Assembly: GCA_028564705.1 (NCBI GenBank)
Contig: JAPXFQ010002744.1
Location: 2,130,899-2,194,898 of the forward strand
Direction of reading: 5' to 3'
Length of the DNA: 64,000 nucleotides
Source: Apricaphanius iberus
Taxonomy: Eukaryota; Chordata; Actinopteri; Cyprinodontiformes; Aphaniidae
Positions 11,093 through 23,702 of this stretch are shown here, piece after piece; within the stretch, counting starts at the first letter, position 1, and the number at the start of each line of letters is the position of its first letter. The notes beneath the pieces are model-generated. The model made no database searches. It was given only the letters and a program-made list of their open reading frames with translations, and had not been told where the DNA came from. The translations under genes and the position numbers were made by a program.

Positions 11093-12654
11093 CTGAAGGA
11101 TAGTACTCCAACAATTTAGTTCTAAATGTTTCAATAACTATTTAATGGGAAATTTAAGGTCCAGACATGTGATATCCAATTTTCTCTAAATGAGCAACAT
11201 CAAGTTACTCCTCTGAGGATTTGGTTCTCACAATGCCTGGACAGCATAGACCTGCAGATTATTCTGAACAGAGCGAGAAAACCAGCTTTCATATTAATGC
11301 ACAAAAGCTGCTTACAATCTTTCTAGTTGTTTTATTTTAGGGGTTTTATTTTTTATTTTTTTCCAGGAAATGTCGTTACTTTCTCTTTAACTAACCCTGC
11401 ACCAAGGTAACCAAGAGTATGTAATTAAGTTCTTTACAGCATATCTGAAATCAAAAAGAGATTTGAACATCACAAAAACAAATTAGCCACCTTCATGAAA
11501 AAGATATAGACCCCAGATAAACTTGTTAACATTCTGCTCCAACCGCAAGAAGGGAAATCATCAAAAACTGCACTGACGAGCCAGAACCTCAGCTGATCAG
11601 AGTAGGAGCTCTAAAGTTAGGCAACGTGTGTTTGCATCTGCATAAGTCAACATGCACTAATGTACTTGGGCAAATAAACACATACAGGTTAAGGCATCTT
11701 TGACAGGTTTGCACAGCACCAGACAGGCTTCATATGACTTGGGGATATTCATATTCTAGACTGTTCACATAAATGTTTTCTGCAAAGAAGCCTAATCACA
11801 CTAAGGGTGTTAGGTCACAGCATGTGCATCAAGTAACTGTTTCAATATTGGCCAAACATTTACATCAAATCAGTCAATAATTGCTTTATAAAATTAGAAT
11901 CGGTCAAAAATAGTAATCCTAGCCCTTTTCACAAATAAAGCAACATCATGGCAGGATGTGAGTCACTGCTAAAATATTCCCTCACTGATACATGAGTGAG
12001 TTGTTTTCTCATATGGATTTCTCTAGGGGACTTCGCATTAGTAGAAAATTCCCCCATATAACTGAGTATGCATGCTGACAAATTTCCCTGGAAATCACTG
12101 ATCTCAATGGAACAGTTCAGTTTTCTTCTCAAGTTAAAACTTCTGGGCAGCTGTTACAGTAACTGGTGGTATGACTCGATTTAGCAAATAAGACTTAGTG
12201 TTTATATGTACTGCTGAAGATGCAGTTTCTATTAGGAAAAAACTATCCCATCTGACCATCAATTAATAAAAGTACTGTGGATTTAATTTATTTTTTGTAT
12301 CAACAGTTGCATTTAATTTTTTATAGTCTGACCTTGGAGTGAAAGATCAATGTTCTAGAGCCAAGTTAAAATTTCAATGACTCAGTAGTTAGATAGTAGT
12401 AAATGCAGCTGAGGCAAAACTGGATAAGATTAAAAAAGTAGGTAAATAAGGGTGCTATTGTGCTGCTTCATGTTTAAAAGACTAACCTTCTTAGTGTTGG
12501 ACAGGTGAAAAATACCATTATAGAGCCCATGTGTTATCCTTTAAATGGTCCAACATTTGAAGAATGCGTTTGTAGGTTAGTCAGCAGAGCAGAGTTTCTA
12601 GCTAAGGTCAAACAGCTTATCATGCTATTGACTGTTTGGAGCTTCTGAATTACT
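11093..12654. other. UST intron 3 DNA, nothing recognised
   Basis: Mixed AT-rich DNA with no convincing coding or repeat signature on either strand. Confidence 0.5.
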
Positions 12655-12828
12655 GAAATGGCCTGCATTTGTATCACACTCTTTCAGTCAGAGGATCGCA
12701 AATCGCTTTACACTACATTCACTCTTGCCAAAGGACACAACGACAAGATGGAAAGAGTGTGGATTTGAACCAGCAAACCCCCGGACAAAGGAAAAACTCC
12801 AACTGCTTAAGCCACAGTCGTCTTTATT
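12655..12828 (-). mobile_element. tRNA-derived SINE
   Basis: Read on the minus strand it begins CTGTGGCTTAAGCAGTTGGA, has a B-box-like GGTTCAAATCC, then a body with TTGTGTCCTTTGGCAAGAG and GTGTAAAGCGATTTG. This layout matches the common fish SINE whose body carries CCTTGAGCAAGACAC and TAAAGCGCTTTG. The A box is degraded. It lies in the same orientation as UST. Confidence 0.7.
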
Positions 12829-13146
12829 GCTAAGAAGCATTGTATTAAAACACAACAATACCACAAGTCAAACTTAAGTCTGTTTTCATAAAGTTCCATC
12901 TAGTTTCTATTACAATATGACTTTTGTGCTGGTAAAGTAAGTGAAAATATATATATTTTTAATCATAGATATGAAGTTGAGTCCTTTAAACTTGAGAATC
13001 TGTATCTATGTTTGAGACCAATAGTGGTTTTTGCATGGACAGCATTGTCACTAAACCCTGACCAATAAAAGTGCAGGAAATCATCTAAATAGGGAGACCC
13101 TAGAAACCCATTTGCAGTCCCACACAAAGCACATACTATAACAAAT

Positions 13147-14480
13147 ACCATAGTTTCTGGACTATAAGCCCCAACTTTTTTTCCCATGCTTAGAACCCTG
13201 CGGCCTATACAACGGTGGGGCTAATTTATGGATTTGCTAACCGCCACTAGGGGAGCTCCTCAATCTATTGTTTTACAGGTTACGTACCTCACCTTTAAGG
13301 GATACTTGTCTTTGAGTGGTGGGTGGAAAAGAGTTATACAGGCAGTTCGCGCAAACACTGAAAGTAAAACAACTATTTGCGAAAATACAGTTTTCATCCT
13401 GATATCCTCATTATGGGAAAAAAAATGAAGAAATGCATACGATGCAGCTTTTAAGTTTAGGGCATTCGATCTGACTATCAAAGAAGGAAATAGACTTGGC
13501 CATGAGAGAACTGACTTCCATTGTGTTCTGGGCTGCACAGCATCTGGATTAAAGTTGCTACCAATAGTGATTTTAAAGACAATGCCAAAAGAAAAGATCC
13601 CGAACGGCATCCGTGTTAAAGTCAACAAGAAAGGGTGGATGATGAAAAGTGTAATGAAGGAGTGGCTGGCTGAGTGCTATGTGAAGCGACCTATAGGATT
13701 TTTTTCACCAAAATAAAGCATTGCTTGTTTTGGACAGTATGAGGGCTCATTTAACAGATCCTGTGAAAGCAGCCATCAAGATCACAAATTCAATTCCAGC
13801 TGTGCTTCCTGTGGGTAAAATAAAGCATCTGCAGCCACTACACATCAGTGTGAATCATGCTTTCAAAGTGGTACTACTCGATCAGTGGGAAGCATGGATG
13901 ACTAGTGGCGACAAATCATTTACTAAAACTGGTCGCATGCAGAAAGCTCGCATGACCAAGTCTGCCAGTGGGTCCTGACAGCATGGAGAAGTGTCGAAAC
14001 ATCCATGATCACCAAGGGCTTTTGTAGGTCTGGACTGTTGCAAGACGAAGAGGATACCACCACGGCTGAGGCTCTTAATAGGATGTTTGATTCTGATTAT
14101 GAGGAGTTCTTTGGCTTTTATAGTGACAACGAAGGAGAGACTGCAAGAGCTGGCTGGCGAAGCCACCCTAAGGCTGATGTGTTTGACTCTGAAGAAGAGG
14201 ACTTTGGTGGTTTTAGTACACAGCACTAAGAAGAAGATGAGGATCAATGACTGACTTTTCTTGTTACAGCCATATTACAGCACCTTAGCCTAAAAGATGA
14301 AGATAAGGATTACCATAAAGACTTTTCAGTAGGCTAGTTATATTTTAAGTAGCCGTGTTACTGCACCTTTAGGCCTACTGCCATGTTAAAGGCACTTTTC
14401 ATTCAGCACTTTTCATAAGAAAGCTAATTTAATTTAGCCATTGATATTGCCTTGTCAAGCTTTGTAAGCTTTTTTTGTAG
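13147..14480 (+). mobile_element. pogo/Tigger-like DNA transposon, decayed
   Basis: The left end reads ACCATAGTTTCTGGACTATA followed by AGCC and, further in, CGGCCTATACAACGGTG. The same terminal pattern is seen, inverted, at the right end of the element at 42801-43862. It contains transposase remains and a 3' tail with repeated GTTACTGCACCTTTAGGCC- and TTACAGCACCTTAGCC-like words. The expected right inverted repeat near 14500 is not seen, so that end is lost or too diverged and the right boundary is approximate. Confidence 0.72.
13437..14229 (+). pseudogene. pogo-type transposase pseudogene (DDE superfamily)
   Basis: Pieces of a pogo/Tigger transposase lie in order. YDAAFKFRAFDLTIKEGNRL is the start of the DNA-binding region. 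HCVLGCTASGLKLLPIVILK then leads into MPKEKIPNG and KKGWMMKSVMKEWL (catalytic core). Next come LVLDSMRAHLTDPVKAAIK (with the second catalytic Asp in VLDS) and HLQPLHISVNHAFK, and finally an acidic tail, FDSDYEEFFGFYSD, at 14083-14124. The reading frame changes between the core and the LVLDS segment near 13710-13725, and a stop follows SASGS at 13976-13978. The DNA-binding part joins directly to the catalytic core without the usual intervening residues, indicating an internal deletion. LQPLH replaces the usual LQPLD, so a catalytic residue appears lost. The copy is inactive. Confidence 0.82.
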
Positions 14481-15159
14481 TTTTTATTTATTTATGGTAA
14501 TGAGCTATACTGTAGATCACTGCCGGGATGTGCGCTGTGCAACCCAGTCGTCTTAGGAAACGTTTATATGGAAGTATTATGACACTTGTCAGCACACTGT
14601 ATATTACTGCACACTGCTTGTCATGACTGGCTGACTAAACTAACATGGTAAAATATTATTCCTCTTTTAAATTTTAACTAGGAACTGACATCTCATATTA
14701 TCTTAGGCAACAAATGCTGTGGAGTTTGGCAAATGAAAACCAAATTATTTCTGTCAGCATTTCAGAAAAAAATAACTACTGACGGTGCAAAAAAGATGTG
14801 AACTATTTATGAGCATTGTGATTATGGTAAATTACATTATAGCACATTAAAGCAAAGCCAGACAATGTATCAAAAATAAATATATTTTGTTTTGTTGAAA
14901 ATATACAAAGGAACAATTTACTTCTTTAAATGCAGAAATTTCTCACAAATATTACTTGTATGATGATCTTATGGATTTTGAAAAAGCAAATCCTTACATT
15001 TAAGAGCCAGATCTACTTTTTACCACCCCCCCAAAAAAAAAACAAACAAACAAAAAAACAACTAACATCATAATTAATTGTTTATGTGAAATTTCAAAAA
15101 CAGATAAAATTTTTTTTTTTTTTAAACTGTCAGCTTTTCTAAAACTTGACATATCTCAC
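14481..15159. other. UST intron 3 DNA next to exon 3, nothing recognised
   Basis: AT-rich with A- and T-runs at 15028-15057 and 15111-15123. No gene is seen. Confidence 0.5.
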
Positions 15160-15315
15160 CTGTTCATGTTTTGTGAGACGTGTCTTATTATGGATGTCAG
15201 AAGAGACTAGGTTGAACTTATGTTTCTCGGCCAACAGCTTCAGTAAGATGACCACTGTCCGGCTGCCGCACTTTCCCACACGGTTATAAACCACCTGGCT
15301 GGGAAACGGGAGCAC
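15160..15315 (-). CDS. ust: UST exon 3 (5'-phosphosulfate-binding region)
   Basis: This exon of 156 nt encodes 52 residues, from VLPFPSQVVYNRVGKCGSRT to NKTRLTKHEQ, and closely matches vertebrate UST. UST is a Golgi type II membrane enzyme that moves sulfate from PAPS to the 2-O position of uronic acid, mainly iduronate in dermatan and chondroitin sulfate. The NRVGKCGSRT segment lies where the family binds the 5'-phosphosulfate of PAPS. The acceptor is CTACAG just right of 15315 and the donor is GTGAGA just left of 15160; both borders are phase 0. The methionine that could be read upstream of VLPF lies in the intron and is not a start. The next exon lies 10.2 kb to the left. Confidence 0.94.
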
Positions 15316-15999
15316 CTGTAGATACATACAGGAAAAATTACTGCATTATTCAACAACATTTCTATATTTTATGCACACTTCTTTTGTTGTTTAAATGTAC
15401 AACTACTAATTTATTATATGTATGCAATAAGAATGTTTTTTTGAGTATCCATCCATATAGATACAAGCTGGTGACGTAAAAGTTAAAACATACTGTATTT
15501 GATACAAAGTACAGAGAGGCTGATCTTTTTTTCTATATGTTCTTTCTTCCCTTGAACTCAGTGAGGCAGAACCTGCATTGCAAAATGAAACTGTCACAAT
15601 TTTCACGCACTCTCATACACATCATGACTCACTCAATAGCAATAGCAAACAGGTCGGCCATAATTTGTAAAGTAAAAAAAGGTTTTTACTTCTGCCTTAA
15701 AGAGGTCATGTCAAACGTGATTCTAACGCAAATTAACTAATTAACCAAATATGCCTAACAGTCCCACAGGTTAATCATATTGGCCTGTTTACATAACACA
15801 ACCATACAAGATGATTAATCAAATTTAAAGACAGAATGGAAAAGGGATATCAAAATTATTGAGCCTACAGAAGATTTTTTTAAGCGATGGAACTCTTCAA
15901 AAATCTGCACAGACTGACTACTACTAATACTACAACTACTACTAATAATAATAATACATTAAAAGCCACTTGAAAACACTCAAGGACACTATACAGAAT
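15316..15999. other. Intronic DNA, UST intron 2
   Basis: Short overlapping frames without domains. An ACT/AAT-rich low-complexity stretch lies at 15917-15957. Confidence 0.5.
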
Positions 16000-16800
16000 C
16001 AAAATAAAATCATCAAAAACAAATAACAAATAAGACAAAGTACAACATGACAAGGGTGAGTGCATGACTAGATGTATGACAAACTGAACAAATTACTTTT
16101 GAGTCTGGATTTGAACAGTGGAAGGGAGTATGGTATGGTATGATATGGAGCTCAGGGGAAAGATAATTCCAGAGCTTGGGGGCAGAGCAGCTGAATGCTT
16201 TGTGACCCATAGTCACAAGTTTGGCCAGTGGCACAGAAAGTTGGAGAGTTGAGGAGGAGCGGAGAGTGCGTACTGGAGTGGCTACATGAAGAAGGTCAAA
16301 TATGTAGGAAGGGGCCACGTTTCGTAGTGCTTTGAATGTAATAAGGAGTATTTTAAATGTGATTCTTTATTTCATGGGGAGCCAGTGGAGGTGTTGCAGA
16401 GTTATGGAGAAGCTGCAGTTTCTGGAGGGATTTGTTGGGGAAGCCAAAGTGAAGTGAATTGCAATAATCAATCCGGGAGGTAACGAGGATAGCAGTGGTA
16501 AGGGGGTAAGTAAAAGATGGAGTTGGGAGATATTGAATAGTTGGAAGTGTGCAGATCGAGTGATGCTGTTGATGTGAGACTAGAAAGAGAGAGTGTACTG
16601 TCTAGGATGAAGTCCAGGTTCTTGACTTGAGGGGAAGGAGTTAACAGAGGAGTTATTAATAGAATTTGAAGAGCATTTAGATTTGAAGAGAATGTAGTGG
16701 GTGCCTATGAGAAGGACTTCTGTTTTAGAACTGTTAAGTTTGAGAAAATTGGAAGAGAAGCAGTAATGGAATTCTGGTGTAGTCAGAGAATCAAAAAGTA
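16000..16800 (-). mobile_element. L2-like LINE fragment (3' part of reverse transcriptase)
   Basis: On the minus strand the remains read SNFLKLNSSKTEVLLIGT near 16730-16785, then, after decay, IFDLLHVATPVRTLRSSSTL with FSCSAPKLWNYLSPEL at 16130-16310. These match the thumb and C-terminal end of L2/CR1-type reverse transcriptases (typically NFLxLNxxKTE, then PxRTLRS and GPKLWNSLP). Frames shift several times between these blocks. The catalytic palm lies outside the surviving part. It is in the same orientation as UST. Confidence 0.78.
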
Positions 16801-19385
16801 AAAAATGACAGGGCTGTTTCTAATCTTGCATCGATGAGATTTATTTCAGTCTGACTTTTGTTGTGGTAATGCTTTTGAATTAGTGCTATGCAGATTTTTG
16901 GGAAGAAGAGCAATCCTTCCAGACATCTTTCTACCATATGCTTTCTTCTGTCGTCTCTTCTCTAAATTAAAGCCATGATGACACATTTATACTCAGAGCT
17001 CCAAGTGACACCGGGTATTCTGAGACATCCTCAAATGTAACAATATGGGGGCAAAGAAACACAGGTCACTGACCCTCATATCACAGCCACTGTTGCTGAA
17101 ACTCCAAAGCAACTGTTACTGATATGTATAAAGAGAATTTTCCACTACGAACAGAGGGAAAACTGCATGTTTCGCTTTCAGCTGTGGGAAGAGTGGAAAT
17201 TCAAAGTATTTCCTGTTATAACAGAAAGCAGAACAGGCAAGGCAGACTGTAGCTTTGGCAGTTATTGTGTCTCGGTATCTACAGGTGATTTAAGAATTAC
17301 AGACGTAAATAACTGAGAAAACAACTGAATATCATAATAAAACAATCAGAAAGGTTTGTTTTGAAGCTAACACAACACATTTTCATGGAAAGGTAACAAA
17401 ATTAAAAGACATACACTAAAACATCCATAAAATTGTAGCTTGAACATTCAGGGAACACTGCCACACAGCAAAAACTCTATAGCTCTATTTTGGGTTAAGT
17501 TTGGTTTTACCATACGCTCTCATTTACGTTTGACTTTCATCCCGATTTCGAATCTCTCCCCACATTAACCAGAACCACAACCTTCTGACCTAAAATGTTC
17601 TACGATATCAGGCGGCCGCTAACAGGAGGGCAAGTAAAACTAAGGTAATGAGAGATGTAGCTAATGCAGCACACACCACTAACATGGCATCATTAATGTC
17701 TCTAAGGGATTGAGATGAATAGAAGGAAACGATCAGTCAATGACATGCAACTATTGTAGAACAATTGTCAGCCAAGTCACTGCATCTGGAAGCTCTATGT
17801 GTGGTGGTAATGCCTGTGCTCTCATTTCAAGCCACAGTAACCAAATGTCGCAACACAAGGGATAAATCCTTAGGAAAATGTTTAAGTGAACCAGTATGTA
17901 CACATTTATAAAAAAGGATGCTACTCAATGATAACATTTTTCTAAATCCTGATTATGGGGCTGCACTAAGCAAGAAGACCAAACAGAGGACTGGGATTTT
18001 CTCTGTAGGGTTTCATGCTGTCTCTGCGCATGCCCTTCTGTCTCTGGGTGATCTGTGGGGCAGGCCAAATTCATTTCAGATTTGACATACACAAGTATGT
18101 AGGAACTTTGGACTTAAGTGTAATAAGCCTCCTATGGAAGATTCCGGAAGCTTTTAAAATTTATTTTTTCATTTTTTTTCTGCTATTATAACCAACAATC
18201 TTTGTGTTTAATTTTAAAGAGTCATTTTTATAAGGCTCATCCCACCCCAGCACTCCCCTTACTTCCCATAGTCATGGGACATGCATGCAATGTTGGCTAT
18301 CATCTCTTAATCGAACTCTTTGACTTAAAAACCAATGAATTTTCTATATTATGAACAAGTCCCGTCTGGTTTAGGTAACTTCTGGTTGCTTGAAAAAAGT
18401 TAATTTTTTCCTTGTTAGATCGACACAGATGTACTTCTGTGTTTCCATGAAAATAATAAATATGTATAATCAGATGTCTCAAGGCATAGTTAAACTTCTA
18501 CTTTTCAAAACATTTGCATTAAAATATGTATATATATCTTCAGATATGTATGTTTCTAAATGGTAATGTTTTTATTTAAAACATGTTGGCTTCTTCAATC
18601 AAGTATTTATAGACTTATCTGAATCATTGAAACTAGTATGTAAATTTCCCAAATGCAAAGACCTAGTTTCGAATAATAAAAAAAAAGGATTGAATCAACA
18701 TCTCTGCTGCGCTGTGTTCCAGTCCCAGTTTGTTTAACATAAATAACACTTCACTGAGTCAATGTGGCTGTTTGAAACAAGTGATGTGGTTGTTTGGTTT
18801 GTCCAAGGGCAAAGCAAATTTTTATACACGTTACTGAAACATAAAACCCAGATGTGATCTAAAATAAAAACAACAGCTGCTTTCAACAGCAATAAACAAA
18901 CCTCATCATTGCCGTCAGTTACGGACATTCAACATTATGACCCACTAAAATAAAACAAAAAAATTCCCAACATCAAGTCCGAGCAAACATGAAGAAAGAA
19001 GTAAAAGATTAAATTAGGTAAAAATTTAGTGACTGATTACAGATGCTGTCAATAAACAAGGTTCAAATGAAGGGAGAAGGCAGTTGGCAAAGAGAGAAAG
19101 AGGGTGCTCAGAGGAAAGATAGTCCTGCAGACATGCAGCTGGATGGATACAAAGCCCCTGTGTCAGCTCTCCCTCAACGTTTGTGTGTGAATGCATTCAA
19201 AGCATTACTGTAGCTCCGAAGGCAGGTCCTGCTGGTATTCACAGAGTTTGCATGCAACTCCTTCATACAAACCCATCCCTTAGCCTTCCTTGAATTAACT
19301 GAATTCAACTGCAGGGCAGGACATAAGAGACACAAGGCTTGGCAAAAAAAGATCAAAGGATAAGCATTGCTTGTACTAGATAAGG
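16801..19385. other. UST intron 2 DNA, nothing recognised
   Basis: Ordinary AT-rich intron sequence. 19080-19330 is less AT-rich and free of obvious repeats, but no motif supports a function. Confidence 0.5.
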
Positions 19386-19391
19386 ACTTAC

Positions 19392-19435
19392 TCTCTGAGC
19401 AGGTTGGGCGTGGTCATTCAGAAACGTGGATTCCC
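19392..19435 (-). CDS. ust: UST exon 2 (uronyl 2-O-sulfotransferase, stem region)
   Basis: This 44-nt coding exon reads, after two bases that finish a split codon, ESTFLNDHAQPAQR. It aligns with the luminal stem just before the catalytic domain of vertebrate UST, where the human protein has NSTYLDDHGPPPSK. On the minus strand a pyrimidine-rich tract ending in CAG precedes it, and GTAAGT follows at 19391-19386. The two leading bases GG imply that the upstream exon ends one base into a codon, giving glycine as in the known protein. The NST-type glycosylation site of human UST is EST here. The exon is too short to call by itself; the exact join to the next exon, which starts VLPFPSQ, is what makes it convincing. 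The upstream exon with the cytosolic tail and signal anchor was not found in the window. Confidence 0.88.
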
Positions 19436-20924
19436 CTGCAAGAAAACAAATGAAAGCATGTCAGAATGTTTTGAAATTTACAGCATGTGTAAAAAAACAT
19501 TTAAACTATGTTTATATTTTTCATATATGGGCAGTGTATAGAACTGGATAGAATCCCCCACCCCACATACAATAATTGTTAATTGTGTTAAAAAGCCAAC
19601 ACCACTGAAATTTAAAGCAAAAACACGTGGGTAGTAAATGAATGTCTGAAGACATCTATGTGCACTAGAAAAAAAAGTTCTGTGCTCATTAACGTATGCA
19701 GCTGCATCTTTTGAACTCGAAGGAGATTCTTTGCCAACAGACAGTTTAGAGGAGTTTATTTGAAACATTTACAAAGCTGATTACACACTTAATTATAATC
19801 TGTCTAAGACGATCCTTGTATCTTAATGGATTTCTAGGCTCTGTAGTTGTGAGAATTTTTTTTTAATTCTGTGAGATACGTTTGTATCGTAAACCCTCAT
19901 GCAACCAACGTCTTAAGGCATATCTCCACTGTCGGAACTTCCGGTAATTCTAGCCGTAATTTCACTGTATACACGTCGGGGCCATTTCGGGAACCAGTTC
20001 ATATGGACTACCAGTTTTGGGGTATGTACTTGGAATAGCCAGATAGTTATTGAGTGGCAGCTGTGGTTTTTATTCAGAGAGAAATGAGCTGACTTCAGAA
20101 AAAAATTAAATAAAAAAACATCTTTATAATATAAAGGTTACTTGCGAAGAGGTTTATAACAACATAGTAACCAGAAAGCAGTCACAATCCCAGCTTCTCT
20201 TTTGCTGGTCATTTCTACACTTTAATTGAGTAGTGCTGCGTCTATATATATGATTGCACTATAAATCCTATTATCTGCTACTCACACCTGTTTTTCCTCC
20301 AACATCTACTCTTTATCTTCCTCCACCAAATCATGACTAAAACAATGCAAGGACTTTTCTTTGACAGTGCAACAAATACACTTTAAATTGGAACAACTGA
20401 CTAGAAGACCCACACCTTTTCTCTGTCTCCTAGCAAAAAGATATTGCAAAATTAGGTATAGTACATATTGAGTTTTTTGGTGGAAACCATATTCTTCTAT
20501 GAGTCAAGCACAAATGAATCTATTTTTCTCCTCCAAACAACACCCACAAGGTAATGACATCTTTGTTTAGTGAAAAGTCATTGCACAATTTGGAGGAGTG
20601 TGTGCTTCTCCATAGCACAACCCAGAGTTCCAAGCATATGGATATATTTCTATTTTTGAAGGTTCTAATAATGGTACCATGTTTATTGGCATGGAGATAA
20701 TTGTTTTCTGCTTAGTAAGATGTGTTTGATTGTACCCAGAACAGTGGCTGGAAGAAATCTAGATGGCAGATGCCCTGAGCTGTATATCTGTTTCGCATAA
20801 AACTGTGTTTTATCTGTTTTTAACCTATATTGAATAAAATTGTGTTTTATCTGTTTTTAATCTATATTGCATGAATTTGTTCCTTACATCATCTTTTCTT
20901 ATTGATTGATGGTGTCTATCTGTT
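19436..20924. other. Start of the long UST intron 1, largely unrecognised
   Basis: A short tandem pair lies at about 20800-20872. The block around 19918-20030 has a mobile-element feel (GGAACTTCCGGTAATTCTAG) but I could not place its ends. Confidence 0.45.
20800..20872. repeat. Two-unit tandem repeat of about 37 bp
   Basis: Two units each containing TGTGTTTTATCTGTTTTTAA followed by CCTATATTG or TCTATATTG, differing at only a few positions. It sits just upstream of an L2-like 3' end. Confidence 0.8.
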
Positions 20925-21065
20925 AAACCAATACGCTTCTGGTTTTCTCTAATCATGCTTCTGTAATCATGTATTTGGTATCATTATCACTGAATCATGT
21001 AAAGCACCATGCATTGCCTTGTGTTGAAAGTGTGCTATATAAATAAAATTGCCTTCCCTTGATCA
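20925..21065 (+). mobile_element. L2-like LINE 3' end
   Basis: Ends with CATGTAAAGCACCATGCATT then GCCTTGTGTTGAAAGTGTGC and TATATAAATAAAATTGCC. This is the standard 3' tail of fish L2-type LINEs (TGTAAAGCACxTTGxATTGCC, then a short AAAATTGCCTTGCC tail). The same tail appears in the opposite orientation at 23582-23660. The copy is strongly 5' truncated. Confidence 0.8.
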
Positions 21066-23581
21066 ATTGTTTTGAAACTGCCAGCCCCGTGTGGACATGA
21101 TGAGCTCATTGTCTTGGAGTGTCCACTTAAAATGTTCTGACAATCAGACTTCATAGCCTGGATAATTGATCATTCTTGCAGCCAGACTCCAGCACACACC
21201 ACCCAGGATCCCAGTTTGCTGCCACTACATTATTAAAAGATAAATTATTTTATCATGGAAGTTTTTTTGCTAGCTCAAAGCACTCTGGGAACTCCCCAGT
21301 GCAAGCATATGTAATGGGAAGTGCACTATGTACTTGATGTTTCCAAGAGGACGACTCTGAGACATATCAAAGCCTCCATGTTACACTCATTTTGTTTTGT
21401 TTTTTAATTCCGGAAGGACCATAACCCAAAAGATACTTTAGGAGCTCTTATTGTACAATCAAGACTGGTTTAAATCAAGCTACACATTTTTTAGTATAGC
21501 ACATGCTTACTAGTCTCATGTTTTCTTTCTAATTAGACTCCAGACTTGCAAACAGAAGATTCTAATTGGTTTTCATTGAGATGCACAGTGATACAGTGAG
21601 TTTGTTTCCCTGAAAACTAACAGTGTTTACTTAGAATTATTTTATTTAGTTTGACATATTCAATTTCAGTGATCTAGTTTCATTTTATCTTGTTTTACAT
21701 ATCATTAAATACGTTTTGGAAATATATGATTTTTTCAGAATACTAACAAATTGTGCTCAGCAATGCATTGTCCCTGCAATTCCAGTCTGTGTTTTAGGAC
21801 ATACGGTTTCAGTTGGCATATATTTAAATTCTACCAGCAATGAATTTTCTCATTTTAGATGGACTTTCAATATATTTAGACTTATGCTTGAAACAGATCT
21901 TAGTGAAGGGGATGCTACAATTTAAGGAGAGTAGTGGGGTGTTTGTGATAACAGAAATAATTAAAAAAAAGAGTTGGTAAAATGTCACTTAATGCCAGTC
22001 ATAATCATCACAACGTTCAAAAATAATTTCAAACTTTTAAATGTTCCAAATATCATCGAACTTTAGACAGGAAACAAGAGATAGTCTGCTATAAAATCAG
22101 ATTAAAATATAGAAAACTTCAAAACTCCCCTCCCATCCAACCAATTAGCTATACAAATTTATTCCTGTTCATGGTCACAAACCTCTGAATACATCACAAC
22201 TGACAACTGAAAAAATAATGGCATACTCAAGTATATGTATTGTGCTGTAAAAAACAAGAACATCACTTTCAAATCAACAACTGTACCCAGCAGGGTCACA
22301 TTAACTGCCCTGTGACCTTCTCTGTCACTGCCAAACAAAAAATAAAGTATATGGCTCTTCTTCAATAAGTGTGAAGACCCTGAAGAGAGTCGTCTGTTTT
22401 CTTGACCAGCTGACAATGAAGCTCATTCAGTGTTCTTCCCATCATGAGGATCTACGTTCAATCTTTACGGCCTGTTTCAAATCCGGACATCCATCTCTTT
22501 TTTGGCTTACGTTTTAAAACACAGAGGTGTGGTAATCACAGTCATGTAACACATTAAGGTTGTAAACACAAAAGGAGATGGAGAATGATTTAGTATTGCT
22601 AAAGGGAAATAAATCGAAAACTGAACATATGAAATAACAAAATGGTCTCGTTGTGTCTCTGAGATGTGATGCAGAGCACAGTTGAGATTAATGAGTATAA
22701 CAGCATAAATCACTCACACTGACTTATTTCCAGCCAAGTTTTCTTTGTTGGTGCTGAAAAAAAAGTAATGTGTCTGCGCTTTATGTCTATGACTTCATAG
22801 GTATGTGTTTAGAAATCTGTGCATAAGCTTTTACTAATTATTCAGACAGAGAGATAAAGTCTCATTCAGTCCTGGCATTTTTCTGTCTCTCCCAACCACA
22901 GTCTTACATGGATTTCGATAAGTTATCCTTCCCTGCTTGAGCCATGGATCATATACATCAGATACTGTATCTTCAATTGCTATCACAGCTGTGCTATGCT
23001 CATCCTCTGGTGTTTTCTAAAGTCTATCTATCGTCTGGTCAGCCTCTTTTTATGTGCCTTTACTTAGTCCTCCTGTGGAATGCACTGGGATAAATGTGTT
23101 TGCACGTCTTCTCAGAGGCTTTTCAGGTCATGGCAGGGTGAGAATGCTGAGAGCTAGACTTCTCTGTTCCTTCCACTCTGATCTATCACAGACAACCCCC
23201 CCCCCAAAAAAAAAAAAAAAAAAAAACTTCCACGCTCTTGTGGCCATGACCTCCAACTAACTGGCTCCCTTTCCTCTTCTGCATGCTTCTCATTAGTGTT
23301 TTGGATAGAGGATTGGAACTACAGTAATATTTCACAGGGCAAGAGGCTTGTAAAAGCGCTGACAGCTGCCCTCTGCCCCCAACTCCCACAGTGTTAGGAA
23401 AATGAACTGTACAGCCACTGTACAGTGCACTGTACTCATTAACTCATTGTCCAGCACACTAGGAGCGAGGAAGACAGGGGTAAGATTTGAGAAGATTTTT
23501 TCCATTTTTTTAAGGAAATCTGAAAGGTGCGGTTGTCTACGCATCACTACTGTTTTGCAGTAATAACTACAGGACAGCTGA
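21066..23581. other. Intron 1 DNA, nothing recognised except simple repeats
   Basis: Short frames at 21716-21925 and 22159-22416 show no domain. A C/A homopolymer tract lies at 23196-23226. Confidence 0.5.
23196..23226. repeat. Poly-C/poly-A tract
   Basis: Ten C residues are followed by about 21 A residues. It produces artificial Pro-Lys and Phe-Trp-Gly frames. Confidence 0.97.
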
Positions 23582-23702
23582 AAGGCAAGGCAATTTTAAT
23601 TACATAGCACTCTTTCAAAACAAGGCAATCCAAGGTGCTTTACATGATAACAGAAATGTGAAAATATAAACCGAGAAAATAAAAGAAAAGCTGATGAAAC
23701 AC

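Noticed and set aside
13882..14247. 121-residue minus-strand open frame
   Set aside because: Antisense of the pogo transposase relic; no domain.
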